NCBI GenBank assembly: GCA_027014125.1
Contig: JALWEI010000026.1
Location: 1 to 64,000, forward strand
Length of the DNA stretch: 64,000 nt
Direction of reading: 5' to 3'
From: Acidilobaceae archaeon
Lineage (GTDB): Archaea > Thermoproteota > Thermoprotei_A > Sulfolobales > Acidilobaceae
How positions within the stretch are numbered: position 1 is the stretch's first letter; the number at the start of each line of letters is the position of its first letter. A program made the translations under genes and the position numbers. This document shows positions 26,492-35,487 of the stretch, piece after piece. The notes under the pieces were generated by a model that searched no databases, was not told where the DNA came from, and saw nothing but the letters and a program-made list of their open reading frames with translations.

Positions 26492-27409
26492 ATGCCGGCC
26501 ACAATCGTCCATGGCCCGGGCGAGGCCAGCAGGGGGTTCGCCGAGGGTCTGGGGAGGAGCCTAGGCCTAGATGTTGTAGGGTGCGAGTCTAAGCTCTTCC
26601 CTGACGGGGAGGCTTATGTCAGGATCCCCCTAGATAGGCTTGAGGGTACAGCGGTTATAGTCCACACAATGGCTAGACCCCAGGATAGGAGCCTCCTCGA
26701 GGTGCTTATGCTTGTAGATGCCGCCCGGGGCCTTGGGGCTTCAAGTGTTGTGGTTGTTGCCCCTTACACAGCCTACGCCCGCCAGGACACTAGGTTCCTC
26801 ACTGGGGAGCCTGTGACTATCTCGACGGTCCTCAAGTCGATATACGCCGCGGGGGCTAGCAGCTACTTTACAGTGGAGATACACAAAGAGTATAGCCTGC
26901 GCCACTTCCCCGGGAGGGCGTATAGCGTGAGGCCCTTCACCTACATGGCCAAGCAGGTTGGACTAGGCAGGGGGCTCCTATTCCTGGCCCCCGACCTAGG
27001 GGCCCTCCCCAGGGCCCGGGAGCTCGCGTCCAGCCTAGGGGGCGATTATGATTACCTAGTTAAGAGGAGGGATAGGAGGACGGGCGAGATAAGCATAGAG
27101 CCCAAGGAGATTAACGCTAGGGGCAGGGATGTGGTTATAGTCGATGATATCATAAGCACGGGGGGTACGGCGGCCAGGGCGGCGAGGAGCCTCCTGGAGT
27201 ATGGGGCTAGGAGTGTAACAGTCATGGCCGCCCACCTACTAGATATACCTGGCAACGTTGAGAAGCTTATCAACGCGGGGGTTAGCGGGGTTATCGTGGC
27301 AAACACCCTGCCGGTAAGGAGCCATCCCAGGGTAAGAATCGTCGACGTGGCCCCCAGGGTTGGGGAGGAGCTGGTGGGGCAAGGAGTTATAAGTAGGGCC
27401 AATACATAG
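26492..27409 (+). CDS. prs: Ribose-phosphate pyrophosphokinase (PRPP synthetase)
   Basis: About 305 residues. It makes PRPP from ribose-5-phosphate and ATP for nucleotide, histidine and tryptophan synthesis. Signatures are FPDGEAYVRIP, VVVAPYTAYARQD, VEIHKEYSLRHFP, PDLGALPRARELA and the PRPP loop VVIVDDIISTGGTAARA. The ATG at 26492 is chosen because GGAGGGTG sits 6 bases before it. It is followed closely by a nitroreductase gene. Confidence 0.93.
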   Translation: MPATIVHGPGEASRGFAEGLGRSLGLDVVGCESKLFPDGEAYVRIPLDRLEGTAVIVHTMARPQDRSLLEVLMLVDAARGLGASSVVVVAPYTAYARQDTRFLTGEPVTISTVLKSIYAAGASSYFTVEIHKEYSLRHFPGRAYSVRPFTYMAKQVGLGRGLLFLAPDLGALPRARELASSLGGDYDYLVKRRDRRTGEISIEPKEINARGRDVVIVDDIISTGGTAARAARSLLEYGARSVTVMAAHLLDIPGNVEKLINAGVSGVIVANTLPVRSHPRVRIVDVAPRVGEELVGQGVISRANT

Positions 27410-27439
27410 AAGACCGAGACAAGGGAGGTGGGCCACCCC

Positions 27440-28147
27440 ATGCCGTGCGTGGTAGAGGCCACGAAGAGGCACAGGAGCATACGAGCCTACAGCGGCCCCG
27501 TCGAGGAGGAGCACGTAAACCTCATAATAGAGGCTGCAAGGAGGGCACCCACAGCCTGGAACCTCATGCCAGTAAGCATACAAGCAGTAACAGACCCCAG
27601 CCTCCTAGAGAAGCTAGGCGACGCCGTCGGGGGCCAGGAACACGTGAGGAAGGCACCCCTATTCCTGGTATTCAGCATAGACTACGCCAAGGTCGTAGAG
27701 GCGTCAAAAGCCAGCGGAGTCGAGCCAGCCGAGCCGGGGCTAGGCCACGTCGTCGCAGCACTAGTAGACGCGGGTATAATGGTTGGATGGGCCGGACTTG
27801 CAGCCGAGGATCTGGGCTATGGCGTCGCCTTCATAGCAGTCTACGGGAACCCGTGCAGAGTGGCCGAGATACTAGGGCTACCCCCGCTGGTGGTCCCGGT
27901 AGTAGGCTTGGCAATCGGAAAGCCAGGCGAAGACCCTGCGCCGAGGCCCAGGCAGCCACTAGACTCAATGCTGGGCCTCAACGGGTATGGCAAGAGCCCG
28001 GAGGAGAAGGCTCAGGGCGTCCAGGCTGTATACGGCCAGAGGGCGCAGAGGCTGTTCAGTATAGTAACCAGCAGGGAGGGCTACCTGGCCAAGCTCTCCA
28101 GCCAGATTCTGGAGTGCCTCCGCTCGAGGGGGTTTAAGGCTCCCTAA
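27440..28147 (+). CDS. Nitroreductase-family flavoprotein
   Basis: About 235 residues of the FMN-dependent nitroreductase fold. The N-terminal RHRSIRAYSGPVEEEHVNLIIEAARRAPTAWN block binds FMN, VDAGIMVGWAGLAAEDLGYGV is the helix-bundle core, and VVPVVGLAIGKPGEDPAPRPRQPLD is the conserved C-terminal part. The physiological substrate is unknown. GGAGGTG at 27424-27430 precedes the ATG at 27440. It is 30 bases after prs and could share its transcript. Confidence 0.85.
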   Translation: MPCVVEATKRHRSIRAYSGPVEEEHVNLIIEAARRAPTAWNLMPVSIQAVTDPSLLEKLGDAVGGQEHVRKAPLFLVFSIDYAKVVEASKASGVEPAEPGLGHVVAALVDAGIMVGWAGLAAEDLGYGVAFIAVYGNPCRVAEILGLPPLVVPVVGLAIGKPGEDPAPRPRQPLDSMLGLNGYGKSPEEKAQGVQAVYGQRAQRLFSIVTSREGYLAKLSSQILECLRSRGFKAP

Positions 28148-28247
28148 CGGGGTGGGGCTCGGTTTAAACACGGCCGGTCACCCCCGCGGAGGTCCCCCTC
28201 ACGGCCGTCTCCACATCGCCCCGGGGGATGCGGGGGCCTGTTGATGG

Positions 28248-28742
28248 TTATGGGGGTTTATGGCTCCTGAGCGCTATAAGATAGTACTCTGGCCTGGCGG
28301 AGTGGCCGTGCTTGGGTGATATGTACTCCTTCACCCCCTTGAGCTTGAGCCTGTACCTGCACACGCACGGCCTAGCGACTGTCTCATCGTAGGTCTTCTC
28401 TATCCTGAGCTCTAGCACGCCGTTGCGCAGCCTATAGCTGCCCTCAGCTATGAGCCTGTCACCCTCCTCCTCGTCAACCTCGATCTCCTCTATGGGTATG
28501 ACCCCGTAGCTCCTGGCAAGCGTGTTCCTCGCCTTGAAGACCTTGTCGTTCCATACGAATAGGGAGATTGCCTCCCGGTCGTTGAGAACCAGCTTTATGT
28601 GGTATCCCCTCTCCCCGGCGTGGTGGACCACTCTCATGTAGCCCTCTGACTCGATCCTCTCCAGGTCTACCAGCTGGAGGTGTAGGGGCTGGTCCGTCTC
28701 CCCGCTAAGCGTTGGCTTGTAGTTTATTGTCGGGTAGCCCAA
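28248..28742 (-). CDS. Hypothetical protein
   Basis: 164 residues, charged and apparently soluble, with mixed beta strands (MRVVHHAGERGYHIKLVLNDREAISLFVWNDKVF) and a CVC pair near residue 129. No family recognised. It starts 9 bases after the NnrS-like gene and is probably co-transcribed with it. Convergent with the nitroreductase gene; the 100-base gap holds GC-rich inverted repeats. Confidence 0.55.
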   Translation of the reverse strand: MGYPTINYKPTLSGETDQPLHLQLVDLERIESEGYMRVVHHAGERGYHIKLVLNDREAISLFVWNDKVFKARNTLARSYGVIPIEEIEVDEEEGDRLIAEGSYRLRNGVLELRIEKTYDETVARPCVCRYRLKLKGVKEYISPKHGHSARPEYYLIALRSHKPP

Positions 28743-28751
28743 GGCCCGGGG

Positions 28752-29963
28752 TCACCCCTGGGATAGTATCCTCCTTATATTGATCATATTCCTCGCGTAG
28801 AATATTATTATCGCGATGCCAGTCAACGCGCCCCCGGCAACAGCTGCGCTACCCGGTAGCATGCCCATGTCGTAGAGTATCCTGAGGATCAGGCCGATGT
28901 TGAGCAGAAGACCCGGCCACGGCTGTGGGGGTGGGGTCTTGTCCAGGCTTATACCTGCATGGCCGTAGAGCAGGATCGCATCTATACCCATTATCACGTT
29001 GAACATGAATCCCAGGGTTAGCATATGGGTCACCGCGTCGCCCAGGGCTATAGACCCTAGTAGCCCCACGCCGCTGGCTAGGGATATGAGGCCTGCTCCA
29101 ACGAACCAGGCATAGGATAATACGGTGTGGGCTGCTACATGCCTCTTCACACTGGCTGGTATCGCCTTGCTAGCCCTCTCCATTGCATCGAGTAGTGCAA
29201 CGCTAGTTAGTGCCAGCACTCCGCCTACCGCTATGAGTAGGCCCCCGACGGTTTTGTGTCCTGAGGCTAGGGCTAGTATTCCTAGCGTGGATGTTATGTA
29301 GGCCGAGACGGCCCTTAGCCTGAGGCTCCTGCTCCTGGCTGCTAGGCTCCTGGTTGGCGGGATGCCGAGGAGCAGGGGTATGTCCCTAGTCTCCACAGCG
29401 ATTATCGCAGCCACTGGGAGCACTAGGCTGGCTAGGGGGAGGCTATATGAGGGGAGGCCCAGGCGCTGGGATGCGAGCCAGTATACTATTATGGACGCCA
29501 TTATAATGGGCGTGGCTGTGAGCAGGTAGTTATAGTGGGTCGGGGGCAGCCCGATCCAGCTCCTTGCCAGTAGGACCCTGTAGGTGTACCATGCCACCAG
29601 CGCCAGGCCCATAGTTGCGAGGACTAGTGCCGGGGTTGTATAGCCTGCTATATAAAGTATGATGGAGACCCAGTATAGCGCCAGGAAGCCCGCGACCAGG
29701 CTCCTAGGGGCTACCCTCCTGCTCCACTCCATGGAGAGTAGGGTTAGTAGCTCCGCGCTGATCAGCGCGTTGGTGAAGCCCAGTATCATGAGGAACCAGT
29801 GAGAGCCGTACATGGGTGCCAGCGCAGACAATGGCCCTGGGGACGACCCTGCTATCGTTGCAAGGAAGCCTAGCCCCACTAGCCCGCCTATAACAAGAGC
29901 TATCATTGCTGAAGCCATCAGGGGGAGGGCCTTCATGAACGTGGCGGAGCCCTGGAACTGCAT
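28752..29963 (-). CDS. Polytopic membrane protein, NnrS-like
   Basis: 403 residues with about twelve hydrophobic helices and very short loops. Histidines cluster in or near helices (YGSHWFLMILGF, KRHVAAHTVLSYAW, GDAVTHMLTLGFMFNVIMGIDAILLYGHA). The last block and overall layout resemble the NnrS family, haem-copper membrane proteins linked to nitric-oxide resistance. The match is from memory of motifs and is not conclusive; a haem-copper-like orphan is the broader reading. Divergent from the ABC exporter genes. Confidence 0.55.
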   Translation of the reverse strand: MQFQGSATFMKALPLMASAMIALVIGGLVGLGFLATIAGSSPGPLSALAPMYGSHWFLMILGFTNALISAELLTLLSMEWSRRVAPRSLVAGFLALYWVSIILYIAGYTTPALVLATMGLALVAWYTYRVLLARSWIGLPPTHYNYLLTATPIIMASIIVYWLASQRLGLPSYSLPLASLVLPVAAIIAVETRDIPLLLGIPPTRSLAARSRSLRLRAVSAYITSTLGILALASGHKTVGGLLIAVGGVLALTSVALLDAMERASKAIPASVKRHVAAHTVLSYAWFVGAGLISLASGVGLLGSIALGDAVTHMLTLGFMFNVIMGIDAILLYGHAGISLDKTPPPQPWPGLLLNIGLILRILYDMGMLPGSAAVAGGALTGIAIIIFYARNMINIRRILSQG

Positions 29964-30094
29964 TCCATTAACCCCACGGGTCGCCTGTATTTTACGATGG
30001 TTGATATATCAGGATATGTATCCTAGAGATCCGGTTACTTGCTAATGCTTTTAACATGCTAGTTATAAGCCGCTGTATATAGGTGTACATACCA

Positions 30095-30766
30095 TTGACC
30101 GCGGCCCTAGAATTCGACAACGTCTGGAAGACATACAAGACCGGTAAAATCGAGGAGGAGGTCCTCCGCGGCGTCAGCTTCACAGTGGAGAGAGGAACCT
30201 TCACGGCAATCGTAGGCCCATCCGGTAGCGGGAAGAGCACAATTATATTCCTAGCGGCGGGAATAGACACGCCAACCAAGGGCACGGTCAGGGTCCTCGG
30301 GGAGGAGATCTCGGGCAAGGGAGAATCCTGGAGGAGAAAGTGGAGGAGAAGAAACATCGGGATAGTATTCCAGTTCTTCCACCTAGTCCCCACACTAACA
30401 GCGCTAGAGAACGTAATCCTATCCATGGAGCTCGCCGGGACCCCCGGCGACAGGAAGGCCAGGGCCAGGGAGCTGCTAGAATTCGTCGGTCTAGGAGGCA
30501 AGGAGGACAAGTACCCCTCGGAGCTAAGTGGCGGCGAGCAGCAGAGGGTAGCCCTAGCCAGAGCCCTGGCCCACAACCCCCCACTGGTTCTGGCAGATGA
30601 GCCCACCGCCAACCTGGATTATGAGAATAAGGTTAGGGTCGTAAAGCTCCTAAGGGAAGCGGCAAGCGAGGGGAGGACTGTAGTATTCGCCACCCACGAC
30701 CCCGAGCTAGTCCAGGGGGCTGATAGGATAATCAGGGTACTCGATGGGAGGGTTGTAGAGGAATGA
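30095..30766 (+). CDS. ABC transporter ATP-binding protein, LolD/MacB type
   Basis: About 223 residues. Walker A GPSGSGKST, Q-loop FQFFHLVPTLTALENV, signature LSGGEQQRVALARAL and Walker B LVLADEPTANLD are all intact. The pattern is that of ATPases paired with FtsX-type permeases. The TTG at 30095 gives a normal N-terminus (ALEFDNVWKTYKTG); the open frame to GTG 30083 overlaps the GGTG ribosome site. The stop overlaps the permease start by 4 bases. Confidence 0.9.
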   Translation: MTAALEFDNVWKTYKTGKIEEEVLRGVSFTVERGTFTAIVGPSGSGKSTIIFLAAGIDTPTKGTVRVLGEEISGKGESWRRKWRRRNIGIVFQFFHLVPTLTALENVILSMELAGTPGDRKARARELLEFVGLGGKEDKYPSELSGGEQQRVALARALAHNPPLVLADEPTANLDYENKVRVVKLLREAASEGRTVVFATHDPELVQGADRIIRVLDGRVVEE

Positions 30767-33132
30767 ATATCGCCAGGGCAGGGCTCAGGCTCGTCTACAA
30801 GAAGAAACTAGAGACGATAGTCCTGATAATCCTGGTAGTCCTAGTGGTTTTCCAGCACGGCTTCCTAGAGCTGACCCGGTACAATGTGGGCTACCACATC
30901 TACGGCCAGTTGAGGGACGAGATGGGGGACCTAGCCCTGATAGTACCGGAGGCGAAGGCAGGCGAGGCGGCTAGCCTACTAGAGGATCTAGGCGCCTCTA
31001 GGGTGGAGGCGAGCACCTTCTACCTCGTGAAGCTGAGTATCGGGAACAAGACCATGCTAGCACCACTAATAGCCTTAGACGAGCTGGGTAGGTTCTCGGC
31101 GGTAGCCGCCCTCAAGGCCGGGTCTCCGCCCCAGGGGCCGGGTGAGGCCGGGATATACACGGTGGTAGCATCTGGGGCCCGGGGTATGAGCCTTGACTGG
31201 GTCGAGCCCGGCATGGAGGCGGTGATACAGGCATACACGCCCCGGGGCCCGCTTAGCATGAGCGTTAACATAACCGGGGTCTACAAGGGGTTCTCCTGGG
31301 CCGCGGGCTACCCCTACGCCATTGTGCTACCCAGCATACCCGAGGCTCTTGTGGGCCAGGGGGTTGTTGTAGTATCGGCATGGCTCGACACGGGGGATCC
31401 CGAGGCCACGGCGGAGAGGCTGGCTTCGCTAGCCAAGGAGCGGGGTATACCGGTGTATGGGCTACTGGTCAACACCCCCGAGAGGAACCCTATAATAATG
31501 CTGGTGAAGAGCGCCTTCAACCTGCTGAGCATACCTGCATCCATAATGCTGGCCTTCGCCTTCATCCTGCCGGCGGCTGCTGGTACTGTATCCGTGTTCA
31601 GGGACCTTAGGAGCCTTGCAGTGCTGAGGGCCATGGGGGCCAGTATAGCGGAGTTGTCGCTCTACTACACCCTACCATGGCTGGCTAGGGGGCTTATAGG
31701 GTCGATTATAGCGGCGGTGCTACTTGCACTGTACTCCGACGACATCTACTTTAAGGTATTCGTGGGCGACTCCGACATAGCCAGGGCTATGGCAGAGGCT
31801 TACGGCTTCAAGCTAGACCCCGCCACGCTCCTGAGGGCATCCATCATAGCACTGGCCATGGTCCTGGCGGGGGGCCTCGTACCACTAGCGGCAGCCTCAA
31901 GGGTAAGGGTTGTTGAGGCCCTTAGGAGCGGTGAGCTGCCCCTAGCCTGGATCCCGCCCCGGATACCGCTACCCGGCCCACTCCAGTTGAGGAGCTCGCT
32001 GAGGGACTTGGCCGCTAGGTGGTGGAAGCTAGCAGGCATGGTGCTAGCCCTCGGCCTCCTATGGGGCGTCTCAGCCGCCTTGGAGATGGAGACTGGGAGC
32101 CTGGACTCCATAATAGGCTTCCTGGAGGACGAGTACCCTGTCGACGTCTACGCCGGGTTCATATCCCTCGCCCCCCAGCCTCCCGAGCCCGTCTACAGTG
32201 CTATAGGGGAGATCGTAGCCGGGGATCCTAGGGTTCAAGGGTATACATTGTACTATAGCGAGTCCACCGTGACAGACCTACCCCGAGGACATGGGAGGGT
32301 CTTCATGACATACATCACCGTGCTCCAGGGCGACCCCCGGGTAGGATTCCCGCTGGAGGAGGGCAGATACCCCCAGCAGCCGGGTGAGGCTGCAATATCC
32401 AAGTATATGGCCGCCTACCTGGGCGTCAGCCTAGGGGATAGGATAACGCTGGACTCACCGGTCGGGGGCCGGGTCGAGCTGGAGGTTGTGGGCCTGAGTG
32501 TTTCGATGCTCAATAACGGCTTCTACGTAATCGTGGCGCCAGATTCCGGGATCTTCCAGGCAGAGCCCGGCTTAAGGGAGGCTATCGTGATGATAGACCT
32601 AGAGGATGGAGTGGATCCCGAGGGTTATGCTAGGGAGTTGAAGGAAGCCGGGCTGCCGCCCTATATAACCGCTACACAGGTCTTCATACGTGAGGATCTT
32701 GTAGACTCGCTCCGGACGATGACCTCGATGGTTAGAGTCTTCTACTCCGGCATAGCACTCCTAACGGCGCTAGCGGCGGGAATAGCCCTCGGCGGCATAC
32801 TAATGGTAGACGCCTCAGCCAGGGCACGGGAGCACGGGGTACTGCTAGCCATGGGCTCGGGGAGGATACACATACTCCTAGGCTACCTAATACAGGCCCT
32901 AGCATCACTAGCAACAGCGGCGCCCCTAGCCCTGGCTCTGGGCTATGTGACCGCGCTTGCAACCGCCCGGGGGACTGCCCTGGCTCTGGGCTATGTGCCT
33001 CCTACCCCCAGCGTTGGGGCCCTGGCTAGCAGCCTCCTATGGGGATCCCTACTGGTCTCACTCGCCATAGCCCTCGCTGCCGTGGTTCTCCACCTCAGGA
33101 GGCTGAGGCTGTCCGAGGTCCTCAGGGAGTAG
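30763..33132 (+). CDS. ABC transporter permease, FtsX/MacB-like with duplicated halves
   Basis: 789 residues. An N-terminal helix (residues 15-35) is followed by an extracellular domain, three helices (about 255-380), a second anchor near 420 and a second extracellular domain (450-645), then three C-terminal helices (660-780). Two FtsX domains in one chain suggest a single-chain permease dimer working with the preceding ATPase. Likely role: export or extraction of a lipid, peptide or lipoprotein-like cargo; not readable further. The last 75 bases overlap the convergent alkyltransferase gene. Confidence 0.88.
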   Translation: MNIARAGLRLVYKKKLETIVLIILVVLVVFQHGFLELTRYNVGYHIYGQLRDEMGDLALIVPEAKAGEAASLLEDLGASRVEASTFYLVKLSIGNKTMLAPLIALDELGRFSAVAALKAGSPPQGPGEAGIYTVVASGARGMSLDWVEPGMEAVIQAYTPRGPLSMSVNITGVYKGFSWAAGYPYAIVLPSIPEALVGQGVVVVSAWLDTGDPEATAERLASLAKERGIPVYGLLVNTPERNPIIMLVKSAFNLLSIPASIMLAFAFILPAAAGTVSVFRDLRSLAVLRAMGASIAELSLYYTLPWLARGLIGSIIAAVLLALYSDDIYFKVFVGDSDIARAMAEAYGFKLDPATLLRASIIALAMVLAGGLVPLAAASRVRVVEALRSGELPLAWIPPRIPLPGPLQLRSSLRDLAARWWKLAGMVLALGLLWGVSAALEMETGSLDSIIGFLEDEYPVDVYAGFISLAPQPPEPVYSAIGEIVAGDPRVQGYTLYYSESTVTDLPRGHGRVFMTYITVLQGDPRVGFPLEEGRYPQQPGEAAISKYMAAYLGVSLGDRITLDSPVGGRVELEVVGLSVSMLNNGFYVIVAPDSGIFQAEPGLREAIVMIDLEDGVDPEGYARELKEAGLPPYITATQVFIREDLVDSLRTMTSMVRVFYSGIALLTALAAGIALGGILMVDASARAREHGVLLAMGSGRIHILLGYLIQALASLATAAPLALALGYVTALATARGTALALGYVPPTPSVGALASSLLWGSLLVSLAIALAAVVLHLRRLRLSEVLRE

Positions 33133-33459
33133 AGCCACGTTTAGCAGCATCCTGTCTATATGCAGGATGTGGCTCCTCCTCACCCTACCCCTCTTGTCGA
33201 AGGTAACCCCCTCAGCCTCCAGCAGCATCCTCTTAACCCTAGGCCCGCCCCTGTTATAGCCGCCGAGGCTTCCATCACTCATCACAACACGGTGGCACGG
33301 CACTACCACCGGGTTAGGGTTCAGGGCCATAAGCCGCCCTACTACCCTGGGGGACGTGCCTAGAACCCTGGCCAGGCTGCCGTACGTTGTTACCTTGCCT
33401 ATTGGTATGAGCTGTAGTAGGGTGTAGGCTATGGGGGCCAGCTCGTCTATCCTAGCCAC
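33058..33459 (-). CDS. ogt: Methylated-DNA--protein-cysteine methyltransferase (O6-alkylguanine repair)
   Basis: About 133 residues: the DNA-binding and active-site domain only. IPIGKVTTYGSLARVLG is the helix-turn-helix and VVVPCHRVVMSDGSLGGYNRG holds the acceptor Cys55. The GTG at 33459 is preceded at 8 bases by GGAGGTG. The open frame extends to 33549, but that part is the 3' half of the 5S rRNA gene and is not coding. The C-terminal 25 residues are encoded antisense to the end of the ABC permease gene. Confidence 0.88.
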   Translation of the reverse strand: MARIDELAPIAYTLLQLIPIGKVTTYGSLARVLGTSPRVVGRLMALNPNPVVVPCHRVVMSDGSLGGYNRGGPRVKRMLLEAEGVTFDKRGRVRRSHILHIDRMLLNVALLPEDLGQPQPPEVENHGSEGYGE

Positions 33460-33492
33460 CCGGTGGGCACCTCCTGGATGAGGAGTGTTAGT

Positions 33493-33618
33493 GCCCGGCC
33501 CCGGCTTGGGGGCCCTGCGGGGCCTCTCGGACCCCACTGGGCGCCCCAACGCAGCCGGCTTAACTTCCGGGTTCGAAATGAGTCCGGGTGTTGCCCGGCT
33601 GCTCTGGCCGGGCCGGGC
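33493..33618 (-). rRNA. rrf: 5S ribosomal RNA
   Basis: On the minus strand the conserved 5S core reads CACCCGGACTCATTTCGAAC, then CCGGAAGTTAAGCC. The terminal helix pairs GCCCGGCCC at the 5' end with GGGCCGGGC at the 3' end, which sets the ends to about 33618 and 33493 (126 bases). A TATA box lies 26 bases upstream. The gene stands alone, away from 16S/23S, as is usual in Crenarchaeota. The GC-rich helices fit a hyperthermophile. Confidence 0.93.
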
Positions 33619-33643
33619 GTGTTGATCCCCGGAGCTTATGGGG

Positions 33644-33650
33644 TATTTAT
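33644..33650 (-). promoter_or_regulatory. TATA box of the 5S rRNA gene
   Basis: ATAAATA on the minus strand, centred 26-28 bases before the 5' end of 5S rRNA. It lies just beyond the 3' end of the upstream methyltransferase gene. Confidence 0.65.
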
Positions 33651-33653
33651 GTT

Positions 33654-34265
33654 TTACTCATGGATTGCTATGAGCATACCGGCGGGGGTCGGTATTACCA
33701 GGGACCTCCAGGGCGGGGCGCTGGCCTTCTCGTAGAAGGCCCTAGGCGGTGGGGGGAAGTAGGCGTTGTGGAACAGGGCTATGCCTCCGCCGGGTTGCAG
33801 GGCGGATAGCAGATCTAGCACGGCGGGGTACTGGCTCTTCTCCACATCGACGAACGCGTATCCCAGGCTCCCGGGGGGTAGCCTGGCTAGGTATTCTAGT
33901 GCGTCGCCCTCAACAACCTCTACCCGCACCTTCTCCAGGCCCAGTGGCTCCAGCGACTCCCTGATCCTCCTGGCCTTGCCCGGGTCATACTCTATAGCAA
34001 TGAGCCTGCACTCGCCCCTGCAACCGGCCTCTAGGCCCAGCGCTATCCACGCTGTTGAGTATCCTATACCAGCCCCCGCGTCGACCGCCAGGCTAGCCCC
34101 AGCAGAGGCGGCCTGGAACGCGGTTGCCTCTAGGATCATGCCATCCTCCGGGTCGATCGCGGGTATACCCATCCCAAGGCTAGCCCTCCTAAGGTCCTCA
34201 AGGTACTCCCTAACACCGCCTATCATAGCCACCACGCTGGGGTGTATATTTAGGGGGCTCCACAC
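33654..34265 (-). CDS. SAM-dependent O-methyltransferase-like protein
   Basis: 203 residues, class I methyltransferase fold. The SAM-binding loop is AVDAGAGIGYSTAWIALGLE, the acidic end of strand 2 LIAIEYDPGKARRI, then EGDALEYLARLPPGSLGYAFVDVEKSQYP, as in family 3 O-methyltransferases. Substrate unknown. The 3' end is 3 bases from the 5S promoter. The start (GTG 34265) is 22 bases from the divergent AIM24-like gene, so an internal start such as the ATG 39 bases downstream is possible. Confidence 0.8.
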   Translation of the reverse strand: MWSPLNIHPSVVAMIGGVREYLEDLRRASLGMGIPAIDPEDGMILEATAFQAASAGASLAVDAGAGIGYSTAWIALGLEAGCRGECRLIAIEYDPGKARRIRESLEPLGLEKVRVEVVEGDALEYLARLPPGSLGYAFVDVEKSQYPAVLDLLSALQPGGGIALFHNAYFPPPPRAFYEKASAPPWRSLVIPTPAGMLIAIHE

Positions 34266-34286
34266 CTATATGGGTGGTGCACTGGA

Positions 34287-34952
34287 TTGGAGTATAGGAT
34301 CGACCATAGGCCCTCCTTCTCCGTGCTCAAGGTTAGGCTGGAGCCAGGGGAGGAGATCAGCGTAGAGCCCGGCTCGTACATGCTCCACCGGGGCGAGGTC
34401 GAGGTCAAGACCAGGAGCGGCGGTATACTCAGGGGCCTAGCCAGGGCCCTAGCCGGGGGCGAGAGCTTCTTCCTAAACACTATAGTAGCGAGGAGCAACG
34501 CCGAGGTGTGGATAGCCCCCAGCGTTGCAGGGGACATAGCAGCCGTAGAGCTAGACAATGGCTCCATCGTGATCCAGGACGGGAGCTACCTAGCCCACGT
34601 GGGGGATATAGAGGTCTCCACAGCCTGGCGAGGCCTACGCGGCCTCCTAGCAGAGGGCGAGCTCGTATGGACCAGGGCCCAGGGTAGCGGCGTGGTCTTC
34701 ATAAACAGCTACGGAGCCATGGAGGAGATCAGCCTAGGCCCCCGGGAGAGGATAACGATAGACAACATGCACTTCGTAGCCCTGGATGAGAGCGTCAGGT
34801 GGAGTGTAAGGAAGTGGGGAGGCCTGAAGACCCTAGTCTTCGGCGGGGAAGGCCTAGTACTCGAGGCCGAAGGGCCCGGGAGGGTCTGGGTCCAGACTAG
34901 GAACCTGCCCTTCTTCGCCAAGGTCATCAGGAGGTTCCTCCCCTCCTCCTAG
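34287..34952 (+). CDS. AIM24/TIGR00266-family protein
   Basis: 221 residues of the DUF124 double beta-helix family. LEPGEEISVEPGSYMLHRGEVEVKTRSGGILRGLARALAGGESFFLNTIVA is the family core and LGPRERITIDNMHFVALDESVRW its second repeat. No enzymatic function is established. The TTG at 34287 follows GGTGGTG, and a TATA-like GTGTATATTTAGG lies at 34243-34254. The stop is 3 bases from the end of the convergent leuD-like gene. Confidence 0.85.
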   Translation: MEYRIDHRPSFSVLKVRLEPGEEISVEPGSYMLHRGEVEVKTRSGGILRGLARALAGGESFFLNTIVARSNAEVWIAPSVAGDIAAVELDNGSIVIQDGSYLAHVGDIEVSTAWRGLRGLLAEGELVWTRAQGSGVVFINSYGAMEEISLGPRERITIDNMHFVALDESVRWSVRKWGGLKTLVFGGEGLVLEAEGPGRVWVQTRNLPFFAKVIRRFLPSS

Positions 34953-34955
34953 CCC

Positions 34956-35471
34956 CTACCATGGGAGGCCCCTCCTCTTTATGTACTCGACCATGCCCCC
35001 AGCGTTTATCACCTCCATGAGCAGGCCCGGCGGCGGGTTGAACCTATCCCTCGCACCAGTGTCTAGGTTCACTATCACACCCTGCCTGGCATCTACCCTT
35101 ATCCTATCCCCCGTTCTTGTCGAGGCGGGTATCACCCTGGATATTATTGGCAGTATCCCATTATTGACGGCGTTCCTATAGAAGATCCTATGAATACTCT
35201 CCGCCACAACCACCCTTATCCCAGCCATCCTTAGGAGCCTCGCGGCATGCTCCCTACTACTACCGTAGCCGAAGCCGCTTCCCGCAACTATCACGTCTCC
35301 CTCCCTAGCCATCTTGTAGAACCCGGGTATGACCTCCTCTAGGAGGTATGGTAGCATGTCCTCTAGCCTGCCCATCTTGGCGTACTTGTACTTCCCACTT
35401 ATGATATGGTCAGTGGTTATCCCGTCACCAAGCCTCCAGGCCCTGCCCTCAATCACTATAGGACCGTCCAT
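34956..35471 (-). CDS. LeuD/aconitase-family small subunit, second paralogue
   Basis: 171 residues with the family blocks ITTDHIISGKYKYAKMG, GSGFGYGSSREHAARLLRMAGIRVVVAESIHRIFYRNAVNNG. Compared with the copy at 4375-4884, the substrate-recognition loop reads Y-K-Y-A rather than Y-L-Y-I, implying a different substrate. It follows the large-subunit gene by 16 bases and lies in an operon with a Re-citrate-synthase-like gene. Candidate substrates are citrate or homocitrate; isopropylmalate or citramalate derivatives are not excluded. Confidence 0.88.
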   Translation of the reverse strand: MDGPIVIEGRAWRLGDGITTDHIISGKYKYAKMGRLEDMLPYLLEEVIPGFYKMAREGDVIVAGSGFGYGSSREHAARLLRMAGIRVVVAESIHRIFYRNAVNNGILPIISRVIPASTRTGDRIRVDARQGVIVNLDTGARDRFNPPPGLLMEVINAGGMVEYIKRRGLPW

Positions 35472-35487
35472 AGCCTCTCACCCCGGG

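Noticed and set aside
28148-28247. GC-rich inverted repeat (CCCCCGC/GCGGGGG) and CACGGCCG direct repeat between convergent genes
   Set aside because: The arms are short and widely spaced in a very GC-rich gap; it could be termination-related but no clear single hairpin stands out.
33460-33549. N-terminal extension of the alkyltransferase
   Set aside because: This stretch is mostly the 3' part of the 5S rRNA gene, and a ribosome site precedes the GTG at 33459.
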